Assembly (NCBI GenBank): GCA_965221185.1
Contig: OZ244866.1
Location: forward strand, 1,984,001-2,048,000
DNA length: 64,000 nucleotides
DNA from: Aldehydirespirator sp965221185
Lineage (GTDB): Bacteria; Actinomycetota; Acidimicrobiia; Acidimicrobiales; Aldehydirespiratoraceae
Direction of reading: 5' to 3'
The notes under the pieces are model-generated. The model was not told the DNA's origin. It did no database searches and saw only the letters and a list, made by a program, of their open reading frames with translations. The position numbers and the translations under genes were made by a program. Of this stretch, positions 45,350 to 55,944 are shown one piece after another (position 1 is the stretch's first letter; each line of letters opens with the position of its first letter).

Positions 45350-46129
45350 ATGTGGAAGCTCCTAAAGCGCCGCTGGAAGTACATGACCGCCCGCGTGGCC
45401 GGCCGGCTCGAGGAGAGCGCGGACCCCAAGATCCAGCTCGAGCAGGCCATCGGCGAGGCCAGCGACCAGCACCGGAGGCTCAAGGACCAGGCGGCCAACG
45501 TGATCGCCAACCACAAGCAGATCGAGATGCGGCTCAACCGGGCCCTCTCCGAACTGGAGAGGGTCAACCGCAACGCCCGCCAGGCGCTCATGATGGCCGA
45601 GGAGGCGACACGGGGCGGAGACGAGGCCGACGAGGCCAAGGCGACGTCCTACATGAATGCGGCCGAGCAGCTCGCTGGTCGCCTAATCACCCTAGAGCAG
45701 GAAATCGACAGTCTGAAGGGCCTCCTCTTCCAGACCTCCGAGGCTGCTGACCAAGCCAAGGCCGCGGTGTCCCAGAACGCGCTGAGCCTTCAGGAGAAGC
45801 TCAGCGAGCGCCAGAAACTGCTCGGACAGCTCGACCAGGCCCGCATGCAGGAGCAGATGAACGAGGCCATGAGCACCCTGTCGGAGGCCGTCGGCGAGGA
45901 CGTGCCCACCCTTTCCGAGGTCCGCGACAAGATCGAGGCGCGCTACGCCAAGGCCAAGGGCGTGGCGGAACTGGTGGAGGAGGGCAGCACCGAGGGCCGG
46001 ATGCTGGAGATCGAGGCCGCGGCCCGTAACCAAGAGGCGAAGGCCAGGCTCACCCAGATCCAGGAGCAGCTCGGAATCGCAGCGCCGGCACAGCAGGAGA
46101 TCCCCCAGTCCTCAACCGCCGAGGACTGA
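45350..46129 (+). CDS. PspA/IM30 family membrane-stress protein
   Basis: This 259-residue coiled-coil protein of the PspA/IM30 (ESCRT-III-like) family protects membrane integrity. It is almost entirely alpha-helical and rich in Glu, Gln and Ala. KIQLEQAIGEASDQHRRLKDQAANVIAN is followed by a long heptad stretch to residue 200, and then a Gln/Pro-rich tail. ATG 45350 lies 10 bp after murJ, so it is probably co-transcribed. It is the last housekeeping gene before the island. Confidence 0.88.
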   Translation: MWKLLKRRWKYMTARVAGRLEESADPKIQLEQAIGEASDQHRRLKDQAANVIANHKQIEMRLNRALSELERVNRNARQALMMAEEATRGGDEADEAKATSYMNAAEQLAGRLITLEQEIDSLKGLLFQTSEAADQAKAAVSQNALSLQEKLSERQKLLGQLDQARMQEQMNEAMSTLSEAVGEDVPTLSEVRDKIEARYAKAKGVAELVEEGSTEGRMLEIEAAARNQEAKARLTQIQEQLGIAAPAQQEIPQSSTAED

Positions 46130-46193
46130 AGCCGATCTACTCGGTCCGCTCAACAAGCACGACGCCCCTTCATCATCCTCCGATTCGAAGACT

Positions 46194-46229
46194 GCCTTGG
46201 GGCCGGGTTGCCGCTGGCCGGGCCCCAGG
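46194..46229 (+). terminator. GC-rich hairpin after pspA
   Basis: CCTTGGGGCC and GGCCCCAGG can pair with one bulged base around a GC-rich loop, 65 bp after the pspA stop. No U-tract follows. It separates pspA from the island operon. Confidence 0.35.
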
Positions 46230-46349
46230 ACTGGCTGCCGCGTGTATGTCACACGGACGCGAGACACTGGTTTGACGAACTGGCGACGGAAATCCTGGGA
46301 TGATCGCCCTAGCGTTTGCCCTTGATGGGCTCGACGGGAGCACAATCGG

Positions 46350-49199
46350 GTGGCTGTTGAGACGATCAACGAGTGGCACAGCCACCTCGACGAGCGTTTC
46401 ACCGCGCTTCGGAGCGGTCGCGACTCCTTCCGCCCTAACAGCCCCGTGTTCGCACTTGAACATGGCCTCGATCTCGAAGAAGAACTCCCCGCGCTAAAGG
46501 ATGCGGTGCGTGCTGCCGTCGCAGCGGGCCGACTACCGTCGCAGGCCGGATTGCCGCTCGTCATCTATGCGGCCGAGATCGGCTACGGGTACCAAGGCGA
46601 CGAGTACTGGCCGGTGTTCGAGGCAGAGACACCAGGGTGGCAACGCCTTGGCTCGGCGGGCCGCTTGTACATTCGCAAGAAGTACGAACTGTTCGCAACC
46701 ACCTATGGTGGGGCACGCCCGTCGGGGGTGTGGGCTAGGTGGTTCAAGAACATCGCGTGGCCGATCACCCACGCGGTCCTACCGGCTGACCTACAGAGGC
46801 ACCTCGCCCGTCTGCTTTCCGACTATCGCCATGAGTTCACCGCGGAACTCTTGGATGATCATGACGCGCTGGGAGAGCGGATAGCTGCCTACAGCGGTGG
46901 TACTTCGTCGCGGTTTCAGAAGTTCGCGGAGAACACATCGCTGTTGGGATTGGTCGCAGGCTCCCTTCTGCTAGGTGACGAAGACGAGACGCCATTGCTC
47001 AGTACGGACGTGCTGCACCGGATTGTGGCCGACCTGAGCCATGAGCGGCAGGCAGGCGCTTGGTTGCGGAACGCAAAGCGGACGGCCGTTCAGGTGCGAC
47101 GGAAAGGACTGCTTGGTCGATCGATCGGAGCACGGCCTAAGTCGATTGAACTGGACAGGCGAGGGGTAAGACTGGAGTTGGCTCTGTCGCTTCGCCAGTC
47201 CCACGATGGCTGGACCGTCTACATGGCAGTGCCGAGCTTCGAGCCCCTTGCCCGCCAGTTCCCACCTATTCGAGATGAAGTAGAACGGCTTCGATGCAGT
47301 ATCGAGGGGGTATCAGGCTTCCGTGCTCGGGGAAGCCTGATGTACCAGCAAGGGCCAATGCCATTGACAACAATGCCACCCCCGATGCTGTCGCCCGTCG
47401 CCGTCGAGGGTGCCTCCGAGTTCTTGTCCCAGCTACTGGTTGACCACTGTCGGATCTCCGCTGAGCCCTGGTTGTTCCGAATCAGGGAGGCAGGTCTCGC
47501 GACGCAGGTCCGGACGAACCGCGTCCGGCCAGGCCAGGACTACATCTTGCTGCAGCGGGAAGCACAAGGGGTGAGCGGATTGGTGGACACGACGGCGATC
47601 GATCTCGCCACGCAAGGCGTTCGCGGCCTGCGGTTCAGTGTTCCGGATGGAGTTGACGACGCCTTCGTCGACACGATGCGCCAGATCGGGCTGGGCCTTG
47701 TCTCGGAGGTGGCTGTCTGGCCGGCAGGACTCACACCATCGTCGTGGGACGGCGAGGGCCACGCAGCATGGCCGGCTGGCGATAGCCCCATCTTGGGTGT
47801 ACGGAGCCAGAGACAGGTTGCGAGATGTGTGGTGTCCACATCGGAGGAGGTGATCCAGTTCCCGTGGCCAGATGTGGAAGACAGGGCCTTTGTCCAGCTA
47901 ACAGACCTAGAGATCGGCACTCATAGTGTCGAGGTTGTCCTACTGGATGCGGATGAACCGCCGCAAGCGGTAGCACAAGGCCAGATCATGGTCCGAATCC
48001 TGGAGCCTGTTGACAGCACGACAGCAGCAAGCGCCCGGCAGGGGATTCAGACGTGGGTTCATCCCGCGCGGCCGACTCTTGAAGAGCTGTGGAGTGGTGC
48101 CGCGGCGCTCGTAGTAGTTGGGCCGCACGGCGCGAAGGCCCACTTCGAGTTGCGCTTGATGACTCGTGGAGGCCGGAAGACCCTTGCCAAGAGGTCATTC
48201 TCGTCAGCAATGCCCGTTAGTGAGGACCGATGGCAGGAACTACTTCGAGCGGTTCAGGGGGACTCGCAGTTCGCTTCCACCGTCGGCCGAGCCGAGGAGA
48301 TACTCGTTGTCGTTTCCAACCCGGTCCTCGGGCGTGCGGAGATCAGGGCCGAACGCCCCTTCGAACCGCTCAGGTGGAGCACCGGATACGACCGTGACGG
48401 TCCGTATGCCCGCCTTATCGATCACATGGGCAGCGATGACCTTGAGATTCGATGCTCGGATGTGCGTACACCAGCCGAGTCAGTCCAGATTCGCGATAGC
48501 GACGGTGGTAAGATCAGAGCCGAGGACGGGGCTCTCGTCACCGCATGCGCTGACGATATCGAGACGGCTGTCGTCCTTCCCCCTCACATCAGCGGTGGGC
48601 TGGATTCGCTCAGCAAGCTCAGTGTTCGGCCATCCCTACAGACTGGGAACCGGTCGGCGGCTTCCGTTTGTCGCATGATTGAACTCGCACGGCTCTGGAC
48701 TCGGCGTGCAGTGCCCGCTGATCAGTACGCCGCCAGGTTGCAGGGACAGGTCAACGATGCGATAGTCGCACGCACGAGTCGCATGATCGCTGGAGGCAGG
48801 TGGTGGGAAGTTGAACTGGAAGTCCTTAGTGAGCGCAGCATGTCGCGCGAGCGGCTTCTCAAGGCGCTCGGGCGTTCATCAGACGAGCGTGAAGCGGCGA
48901 CGGAACTCATCGACATAGCGTTGCACGTGGGGGCGAGCCCGGACGAGCGCACAGTGGAGTTCGCCCAGTCTCTGAACGCTCACGGATGGCGGGCCGTCAC
49001 GGAGTTCGCTGGCCCCATTCTGCGTCTTGGCACAGTGCCCGGATCAATTGATCTTACCGACGCGCTTTCTGCTCCTGCCATCGATGCCGTCCTCAAGAGA
49101 CCAGCGCTTGTTCGCCTGGCGCGCTGCTTCGCTCTTGCGATACACGGTTCCGATCAGGACCCGGACGCCTCGCTGCTTGCGGAGTGGCCATGGGAATAG
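46350..49199 (+). CDS. Large uncharacterised protein, first gene of DruE-like operon
   Basis: This 949-residue soluble protein has no domain I can name. Its sequence is mixed alpha/beta, with no transmembrane segments, zinc pairs or nucleotide motifs. GTG 46350 has GGGAG nine bases upstream. It overlaps the next gene by 10 bases and is transcribed with the 1854-residue helicase. Type III Druantia pairs a large unknown protein (DruH) with the helicase DruE; size and position make this a DruH-like candidate, but no motif proves it. Third-position GC is visibly lower than in the flanking murJ and pspA genes, suggesting acquisition. Confidence 0.7.
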   Translation: MAVETINEWHSHLDERFTALRSGRDSFRPNSPVFALEHGLDLEEELPALKDAVRAAVAAGRLPSQAGLPLVIYAAEIGYGYQGDEYWPVFEAETPGWQRLGSAGRLYIRKKYELFATTYGGARPSGVWARWFKNIAWPITHAVLPADLQRHLARLLSDYRHEFTAELLDDHDALGERIAAYSGGTSSRFQKFAENTSLLGLVAGSLLLGDEDETPLLSTDVLHRIVADLSHERQAGAWLRNAKRTAVQVRRKGLLGRSIGARPKSIELDRRGVRLELALSLRQSHDGWTVYMAVPSFEPLARQFPPIRDEVERLRCSIEGVSGFRARGSLMYQQGPMPLTTMPPPMLSPVAVEGASEFLSQLLVDHCRISAEPWLFRIREAGLATQVRTNRVRPGQDYILLQREAQGVSGLVDTTAIDLATQGVRGLRFSVPDGVDDAFVDTMRQIGLGLVSEVAVWPAGLTPSSWDGEGHAAWPAGDSPILGVRSQRQVARCVVSTSEEVIQFPWPDVEDRAFVQLTDLEIGTHSVEVVLLDADEPPQAVAQGQIMVRILEPVDSTTAASARQGIQTWVHPARPTLEELWSGAAALVVVGPHGAKAHFELRLMTRGGRKTLAKRSFSSAMPVSEDRWQELLRAVQGDSQFASTVGRAEEILVVVSNPVLGRAEIRAERPFEPLRWSTGYDRDGPYARLIDHMGSDDLEIRCSDVRTPAESVQIRDSDGGKIRAEDGALVTACADDIETAVVLPPHISGGLDSLSKLSVRPSLQTGNRSAASVCRMIELARLWTRRAVPADQYAARLQGQVNDAIVARTSRMIAGGRWWEVELEVLSERSMSRERLLKALGRSSDEREAATELIDIALHVGASPDERTVEFAQSLNAHGWRAVTEFAGPILRLGTVPGSIDLTDALSAPAIDAVLKRPALVRLARCFALAIHGSDQDPDASLLAEWPWE

Positions 49200-50293
49200 C
49201 GAGGCTCCGAGGAAGTGAGGTCGTGGCGGCGACGGTTGACGCGCTTGGTCTAGACGCAGCGGCCGCCGACTTGGAAACGCCAGAGGTCGTTGTCGCCCTT
49301 GTTCGGCGAGCCGCGTCATTTCACTGTCCGATCGCTCCAGGTGCCTTGGTTCGCAGTGTTGGGGAGTGCCTCGACGGGCTTGTTGCCACGGATCAACCAG
49401 ACACTCGCGGCTCGTTGGTGGGGGCCATGGTGGAGGAGTTGGTCGCCTACGGGGATCTCGTCGAGGCCCCGATCGAAGACGATCGAAGTGGCATCTCTCG
49501 GCGTCTGCTCTTTCTGGCCCAGTCCTCGTACGTGCCACTATCTTCTGGAACCTGCCTCCTTGTGGGTATCCGAGCAGACGGCCTCCCGATCGACGATGGG
49601 TCGCTCGATGACCGAGTCGACCACTACAACCACGCACGGCGCGTGACGCTCGGCAGCGATGAGGACCCGGTCGATGTGCTGGGTGGCCTTGGGCTCCGCG
49701 AGCTGAGCGAACAACAATGGCTCCGCCATCCGCCAAAGGTCGCAGCGGCTGCTCTTGTCGAAGAGTATTCGGCTCGGCTAGCCGCAGCCGGCCCTTCAGG
49801 CTCGGTGGAAGGCGTCCGGATTCTCGATCCCACGACTCCGGTGACGTACTACCGGGGCCGATGGCGCGCTCCCACGCAGCGTGACAGCGGCAGTTTCGTT
49901 GGGCAACGCCCCATCCAGTTCGGAGCACATCAGTGGTGCTACTGCGACCTTGCCGACGGGGAGGTGACGAGGCTCGTGGATCTCCCCACCCTGGACCGCC
50001 TAACCCGAGGATGCGACGAAGCGTGGCGCCTGCAGGCTGCGATCGACTCTGTAGCGGGGAAGCCCCAGCTTCTGCGAGCGCGACCCGGGAGGATCGCAGG
50101 CGAAGTCGTCTTCGAGTTCCAGTCACCGATTCCGTCGTGGGGCCAACGCCGGCTTGACGCTCTTGGCCAGCCACTGGGGCGCCAGCCGGGGAGCCTCTTC
50201 GCCTACAAGCTCTCCGACGACCTGATTGATCAGGAACTTGCTTTCCTCAGAGAAACAATGTGGCTTCAAGTACAGCAAGAAGGCGAGGCGTAG
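49190..50293 (+). CDS. Uncharacterised protein, middle gene of DruE-like operon
   Basis: This 367-residue protein has no recognised domain. The N-terminal 100 residues look helical. The middle contains LLFLAQSSYVPLSSGTCLLVGI and PTTPVTYYRGRWRAP-like segments. The C-terminal end is helical, EELAF-type (LIDQELAFLRETMW). ATG 49190 sits inside the end of the previous gene (GTG 49184 is two codons earlier), and the TAG stop shares a base with the helicase GTG (TAGTG). Such tight packing argues that the three products act together. Confidence 0.7.
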   Translation: MGIARLRGSEVVAATVDALGLDAAAADLETPEVVVALVRRAASFHCPIAPGALVRSVGECLDGLVATDQPDTRGSLVGAMVEELVAYGDLVEAPIEDDRSGISRRLLFLAQSSYVPLSSGTCLLVGIRADGLPIDDGSLDDRVDHYNHARRVTLGSDEDPVDVLGGLGLRELSEQQWLRHPPKVAAAALVEEYSARLAAAGPSGSVEGVRILDPTTPVTYYRGRWRAPTQRDSGSFVGQRPIQFGAHQWCYCDLADGEVTRLVDLPTLDRLTRGCDEAWRLQAAIDSVAGKPQLLRARPGRIAGEVVFEFQSPIPSWGQRRLDALGQPLGRQPGSLFAYKLSDDLIDQELAFLRETMWLQVQQEGEA

Positions 50294-53200
50294 TGAAGAC
50301 CGAGGCACTCACCATCGGAGAGACGATCACTGAGATCAGGCGCGCGCTCAAGGACTACATCGAGGCGACCTACCACATCAGCGACCCGAGCCTTGTGGAG
50401 CAACGAAAGCACCTGCTTGAAGAGCCTGGCGCCATCTATCAGGCGCCCTTTCTCGAAAGCACACCCCGCTACGAGGCGGGCAGGGCGCTCGCTGACCTGC
50501 ACATCCACGATGCGGCCAAAGAACTGCTTCTGGCGATGGCCGGACCCACCGAGCATCGCGGCGCTCTCATCCATGATCCGCCGTACCGACATCAGGCAGC
50601 CGCTATCGAGGCGACCGTGTCCGATGGAAGGAGCCTCGCACTCACTACCGGGACAGGCTCGGGGAAGACCGAGTCATTCCTTCTGCCCATCCTGTCGAAG
50701 CTGGCGATCGAATCCGCGACTCGGCCGGAATCGTTTGGTCAGCCATCCGTACGGGCGGTGCTGCTCTATCCGATGAACGCCCTCGTGAACGATCAACTGG
50801 GTCGCCTGCGACTGTTCTTTGGTGACGCGGCAGTCTCGGGCATGTTCATGGAATGGTCGAAGCGCCCGGCCAGGTTCGCCCGTTACACGAGCCGAACCCC
50901 CTACCCGGGAGTACGGACCACAAAGAAGGACCAGGACCGACTTCGGCCTATCGGTGAGTTCTACGTCGATCTGATAAACCGGGCATCGGATCCAGACGAT
51001 CCGGACACTGACGCAGCCGCTCACCTCCTAGAGAGCCTGCAAGTACGCGGCAAGTGGCCGGCCAAGCCAGACCTCAGGTCTTGGTATGGGCGACCAGGCC
51101 AGCGATGGCAGGACCGGACAGGGCGATACCAGCGAGCGGTCATGCAAGCTCGAGATGCGGAGTTGATCACTAGGCACGAAGTGCTCGCGAACCCACCGGA
51201 CGTTCTTGTAACCAACTACTCCATGCTCGAGTACATGCTCATGCGGCCCCTTGAACGGCCAGTCTTCGAGCGCACGCGCGACTGGCTAGCGGCTCATGAA
51301 GACGAGCGCCTGATGCTCGTGGTCGACGAGGCGCACCTGTATCGAGGCGCTGCAGGAGCCGAGGTGGGACTGCTCTTGCGGAGACTACGGGACCGGCTTG
51401 GCATTCCGCAGGACCGGCTCCAGGTGATCTGCACAAGCGCGAGTTTCAACGACCAGGATTATGCGGCGGAATTCGCCGCCGAACTCTGCGGCACGGATCC
51501 GGACTCCTTCGTGACCCTGACCGGCGACCTTGCCCTCCGCGAGCGGTCAGGGCCAGGGAGCACGGAGGACGCATCAGTCCTCGCGAGTGTCTCGCTTTCT
51601 GACTTCTATAGAGGCGAATCGGAAAAGGAACGACTGGAGGTGGTGGGAGACCTGCTGGCACACCGAGGTGTCGCGTCGGCATCGAGCAGTTCGGCGGCCC
51701 TCTTCCAGGCCCTCCAGGACTTCCCGCCGATGGGCAGCCTTGTGAACATGACAATGCAAGTCGCCGCACCGCTTGAAGAGTTGGCGAGCGATCTTTTTCC
51801 CGAGAGCGATCCTGAGATGGCAGACCGAGCGCTCACAACCCTTATCGCGCTTGGAAGTTCCGCACGTCCGGGTCCTGCGGACCCTGGACTCTTGCCGTGC
51901 CGGATCCACGCCTTCTTTCGCGGGCTGCCCGGCATCTGGGCATGCCTCGACGAGGCATGCCCAGTTCGTGGCGATCTTCCACCCGGACCCGTCGGACGGA
52001 CTTGGAGCCAACCTCGCGATTCATGCCCCTGCGGCACCCGGGTATTCGAACTGTTCACGTGCCGCAACTGTGGGGCTGCGTACGCCCGTGCATACACCGA
52101 CAACGTGGAGTCACCCGACTACCTATGGTCCGAGCCTGGCGGGTCGTTCGAGGCGGCCGAAGGCTACGTCAGCCAACTCTTCGCGCTTGATTTACTTCTG
52201 GAGTCTCCAACCACTTCTGATGTCGAGACAGCCGACCTCGACCTTATGACGGGTCGTCTCAAGTCCCAGCGTCTCGGCGAGCGGGTCAGGCAGGTCTTCC
52301 TGCGCCGGGATCGACTTGTCGAACCATCGGAGAGCGAAGATGACCAGCACGCCAGCCCTGGAGAGTTTCGGCCGTGCGGCGTCTGCGATGACACCGCCGC
52401 CTTTGGACGCACCTCAGTTCAGGACCACCAAACGAAGGGCGACCAACCCTTCCAGGCGCTCGTCGCGCGGCAACTGCAGGTTCAGCCGCCGAGTCCTGAG
52501 GCTGCAAGCAGCTTTGCTCCGCTACAGGGTCGGAAGGTCTTAGTCTTCTCTGACTCTCGTCAGACCGCTGCTCGGCTGGCACCGAACCTTCAGGACACCT
52601 CGATGCGCGACGCTCTACGACCGCTCATCCTGAGTGGCTGGACGGATCTTGCGGGAGTTCCTGGCGTTGAAGACCGCATGAGCCTCAATGACCTGTATCT
52701 CGCGGTACTGCTGTCTTCGCAGCAAATGGGCGTCCGGTTGCGGCCCAAGCTGAAAGGCACTGAGTCTCTGAACATCGCTCTCGTGGTCGCTCGAGCCCTC
52801 GAACGCGGTGCGCTGTCGAATCCTGGGGATGTGCTCGATCTCATGATGAGTGTCCGAGAAGTGAATCCTCCTGAAGCGCTGCTAAGGGCAATCCACGAGA
52901 CTCTCACCAGCAAGTACTTCGGCATGCAATCGCTTGCTCTCGCAAGCGTGCGCGAAAAGGGAACGCTCACCCCAGAACTTCGAGATCTCCGTGACCTCCC
53001 AGGGATCACAGATCCGACTGAGAAAATCGCTCTAGCTCGCCTCTGGCTCACCGCTTGGTCAAGGAACGGATACTGGTTCGGAAGCATGACGCCAAGCTTC
53101 TGGAGGACGAGCCAGGGCGTACGGCCGCACTCCGGCAACTTCGCGAGGCTCGAACGCTGGCTGAACGATCGTAGTGCGGTCAGGGACTTCAAGAAATGGT

Positions 53201-55857
53201 GGCTGCCGACACTTCTAGGGTTGTTCGCCGAGAACGTCGCGTCTAGGGCGTACAGGCTGTTGGCCCAGAATCTAGCGCTCGACCTCAGCCCCGAGTGGGG
53301 GTATTGCCAAAGGTGCCGCTCGACGGTGCGGCCTTTCCCCGGCTTGACACGGTGCACGGCCTGCGGCCGTCCTGACACGGTGGTCGCCATCGATCCTGAC
53401 TCAGATCCCGTCTTCGCCGCAAGGAAGGGGTACTATCGCGCAAGCTCCCTTCGAGCGCTCGGACCCATGCAGGAGCCGCCCGTGGCGCTCATCGCTGCGG
53501 AACATACGGCGCAGTTGAATGCGGCTCAGGCTGACGAGGTGTTCTCGCGTGCCGAGCAGTACGAACTCCTGTTCCAGGATGTGGACATCGGCTTGCCTGC
53601 ACCGGGAGAACAACCACGCACCGCCATAGACGTTCTGTCATCGACCACAACGATGGAGGTGGGCATCGACATCGGCGCACTGTCAGGGGTGGCTCTACGG
53701 AACATGCCGCCAGCTCGCTCGAGTTACCAACAGCGTGCTGGCCGAGCGGGCCGGCGAGGCAACGCTGTAGCCACCGTGCTCGCCTTCGGGAGCGCGGACA
53801 GCCACGACGAGCAGTACTTCCGCGAACCACAGGCGATGGTGCGGGGGCCGGTCGAGGATCCAACACTGACACTCGACAACGTCGCGATCGCCCGGCGGCA
53901 CGTGACCGCCTATCTCTTCCAGCGGTACCACGAATCCCGCCTCCCTCGTGTCGACCCAGAAGAGCAGCCTCACCTGTTCGAGGTACTGGGAACGGTCCGA
54001 GACTTCCTCAGCGAGGACTCGAGACTCAATCGTCGAGACTTTGAGGTATGGCTCCGTGAGAACGAGCACGAGTTGAGGGAGTCCATACGGAGCTGGCTTC
54101 CTGAGTCTCTGACGCGGGAAGACCGCGAGGACCTGCTTGAACAGTTAGTGCACGAGACACTGCGGGTTGTCGACTTTGCGTTGCCGTCCGATGACGCGGC
54201 AGGTGGCGAATCCGAAGGCGCATCGGCGAGTACGGGGGTGCACGAAGAAGCAGAGGACCAGGACAACGAACTGCTTATTGAGGCTCCCGCGGAAGTGGAT
54301 GAGGAGCCCAGCACAGCGGTCCGGTCTGCGACAAACCTGCTAGACCGCCTGCTCTACAAGGGAGTTCTTCCGCGATACGCCTTCCCAACAGACGTTGTGT
54401 CCTTCCACGTCTTCGACCGCAACCGGTCAAGCCGATTTCGGCCGGTGTTCGAATACGCGCCGAACCAGGGGCTGCCGGTGGCGCTCACGCAGTACGCGCC
54501 GGGCAAGGAGGTATGGATCGACGGGAAGCTCTGGAAATCCGGTGCGCTCTACTCGCCGATGCAATCTGATCGTTTCGAGGCCTGGCAGGAACGCCGTCTG
54601 TACTTCGAATGCAGCATCTGCCGGTATGCGGCGACTGCAAGCCATGAGGACGCTGATCGCGGCGAGAAGCGCAACTGCCCGGCCTGCGGAAGTGAAGGGA
54701 TGTTCGGACCTGCCAAGAACTGGATGAGGCCACCTGGTTTCGCTCATCCACAGGCGCTAGAGGAGGGGACTTCACCCGAGGACCAACCAGAGAGGAGCTA
54801 CGCGACCCGCGCCAGGCTCGTAGCCGAGGGGCCAGCTGACCCAGAGCGGTGGCAAGCGATCACGCCTCGGCTCAGGAAGTACTTCCACCGCACCCACTTG
54901 CTCGTTACGAACAGTGGACCCAGGCGAGAGGGCTACACCTACTGCATACGATGCGGAGTCATCGGACCAACAGCCCACCCGTCGAGCCACTTGTCGGGCG
55001 AGCATCCAAAGCCATATCCAGACGACCGTCGGCCCAGCTGCACGGGGTCGGCAGCCACGTCCGGCCTTGTGCTCGGCACGGACTTCATCTCAGATGTCCT
55101 TCTCATCGGACTTCAGGCTGCGAGCCCGGTGACACTACAACCGGGCTTCCTCGCGACCGATGTCGCGCTCCGCACGCTGGCAGAGGCATTGACGATTGCT
55201 GCTGCACAGGCTCTTGAGGTCGAACGAGCCGAACTGCAGGCCGAATACCGCCCGGCACTCACTCCTGGCGGACATGCTGGCCTCGAAGCCGAGGTCTACG
55301 TCTATGACACGCTCGCAGGAGGTGCCGGATTCTCTCAACGCATAGGGGAAATGGGACGACAGGTCTTCGAGAACGCACTCCTGCTGCTGCAAGAATGCCC
55401 GTCGAGTTGTGACCACTCGTGCTACCGGTGCCTGCGGAGCTTCAAGAATCGCTTCGAACACGATCTGCTCGATCGACACGTCGGTGCGAGTCTCCTCCGC
55501 TACCTGCTTGACGGCACTGAGCCCTCTCTTGACAAGTCTCGGCTCGAGGCCTCCATAGATCGCCTGTTCGCCGATCTGGAGCGTCTGGAGACTAAAGGAG
55601 TGGAGTTCGCCCGGAACGCCGTCGTGGAAGTGCCGGGGATCGGGCGCCTTGAGGCACCGATCCTCGCCCGCCATTCAGCCGGAGAGCTCATTGTCGGCGT
55701 CCACCCCCCACTTACACCGGGCTTCGCCGCCGAGCAGCGCCTGCGAGACGCTGCCGAGTTCAGCACCACCATTCCCGTCCATCTCGTTAACGAGATCCTG
55801 ATCACCCGGAATCTTCCTCGGGCCAGCCAATCCGTCCTCGCCGCGCTCGGCCGATGA
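50293..55857 (+). CDS. Giant DEAD/DEAH-box helicase with DUF1998 domain (DruE-like)
   Basis: This 1854-residue superfamily 2 helicase has Walker A TTGTGSGKTE (near residue 117), DEAH box VVDEAHLYRG (D345-H348), motif III CTSASF, and helicase C-domain motifs STTTMEVGIDIG and QQRAGRAGRRG (near 1147). Several CxxC pairs (CRNCG near 600, CQRC/CTACG near 1010-1030, CSIC/CPAC near 1440-1460) suggest zinc ribbons. The C-terminal DUF1998 region has YDTLAGGAGF and the cluster CPSSCDHSCYRC near 1701-1712. Length and layout match DruE of Druantia and also resemble other defence helicases with DUF1998 (DISARM DrmB has only the latter). The start GTG 50293 overlaps the previous stop. Confidence 0.88.
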   Translation: MKTEALTIGETITEIRRALKDYIEATYHISDPSLVEQRKHLLEEPGAIYQAPFLESTPRYEAGRALADLHIHDAAKELLLAMAGPTEHRGALIHDPPYRHQAAAIEATVSDGRSLALTTGTGSGKTESFLLPILSKLAIESATRPESFGQPSVRAVLLYPMNALVNDQLGRLRLFFGDAAVSGMFMEWSKRPARFARYTSRTPYPGVRTTKKDQDRLRPIGEFYVDLINRASDPDDPDTDAAAHLLESLQVRGKWPAKPDLRSWYGRPGQRWQDRTGRYQRAVMQARDAELITRHEVLANPPDVLVTNYSMLEYMLMRPLERPVFERTRDWLAAHEDERLMLVVDEAHLYRGAAGAEVGLLLRRLRDRLGIPQDRLQVICTSASFNDQDYAAEFAAELCGTDPDSFVTLTGDLALRERSGPGSTEDASVLASVSLSDFYRGESEKERLEVVGDLLAHRGVASASSSSAALFQALQDFPPMGSLVNMTMQVAAPLEELASDLFPESDPEMADRALTTLIALGSSARPGPADPGLLPCRIHAFFRGLPGIWACLDEACPVRGDLPPGPVGRTWSQPRDSCPCGTRVFELFTCRNCGAAYARAYTDNVESPDYLWSEPGGSFEAAEGYVSQLFALDLLLESPTTSDVETADLDLMTGRLKSQRLGERVRQVFLRRDRLVEPSESEDDQHASPGEFRPCGVCDDTAAFGRTSVQDHQTKGDQPFQALVARQLQVQPPSPEAASSFAPLQGRKVLVFSDSRQTAARLAPNLQDTSMRDALRPLILSGWTDLAGVPGVEDRMSLNDLYLAVLLSSQQMGVRLRPKLKGTESLNIALVVARALERGALSNPGDVLDLMMSVREVNPPEALLRAIHETLTSKYFGMQSLALASVREKGTLTPELRDLRDLPGITDPTEKIALARLWLTAWSRNGYWFGSMTPSFWRTSQGVRPHSGNFARLERWLNDRSAVRDFKKWWLPTLLGLFAENVASRAYRLLAQNLALDLSPEWGYCQRCRSTVRPFPGLTRCTACGRPDTVVAIDPDSDPVFAARKGYYRASSLRALGPMQEPPVALIAAEHTAQLNAAQADEVFSRAEQYELLFQDVDIGLPAPGEQPRTAIDVLSSTTTMEVGIDIGALSGVALRNMPPARSSYQQRAGRAGRRGNAVATVLAFGSADSHDEQYFREPQAMVRGPVEDPTLTLDNVAIARRHVTAYLFQRYHESRLPRVDPEEQPHLFEVLGTVRDFLSEDSRLNRRDFEVWLRENEHELRESIRSWLPESLTREDREDLLEQLVHETLRVVDFALPSDDAAGGESEGASASTGVHEEAEDQDNELLIEAPAEVDEEPSTAVRSATNLLDRLLYKGVLPRYAFPTDVVSFHVFDRNRSSRFRPVFEYAPNQGLPVALTQYAPGKEVWIDGKLWKSGALYSPMQSDRFEAWQERRLYFECSICRYAATASHEDADRGEKRNCPACGSEGMFGPAKNWMRPPGFAHPQALEEGTSPEDQPERSYATRARLVAEGPADPERWQAITPRLRKYFHRTHLLVTNSGPRREGYTYCIRCGVIGPTAHPSSHLSGEHPKPYPDDRRPSCTGSAATSGLVLGTDFISDVLLIGLQAASPVTLQPGFLATDVALRTLAEALTIAAAQALEVERAELQAEYRPALTPGGHAGLEAEVYVYDTLAGGAGFSQRIGEMGRQVFENALLLLQECPSSCDHSCYRCLRSFKNRFEHDLLDRHVGASLLRYLLDGTEPSLDKSRLEASIDRLFADLERLETKGVEFARNAVVEVPGIGRLEAPILARHSAGELIVGVHPPLTPGFAAEQRLRDAAEFSTTIPVHLVNEILITRNLPRASQSVLAALGR

Positions 55858-55944
55858 CTGTCAACGGCCAGTGGGATCTGCCCAGTGGCGGACACCTTCG
55901 AGACCGCGATAAGGGTCTCCGGCGCAGGCCCGACCCGCCGACGT

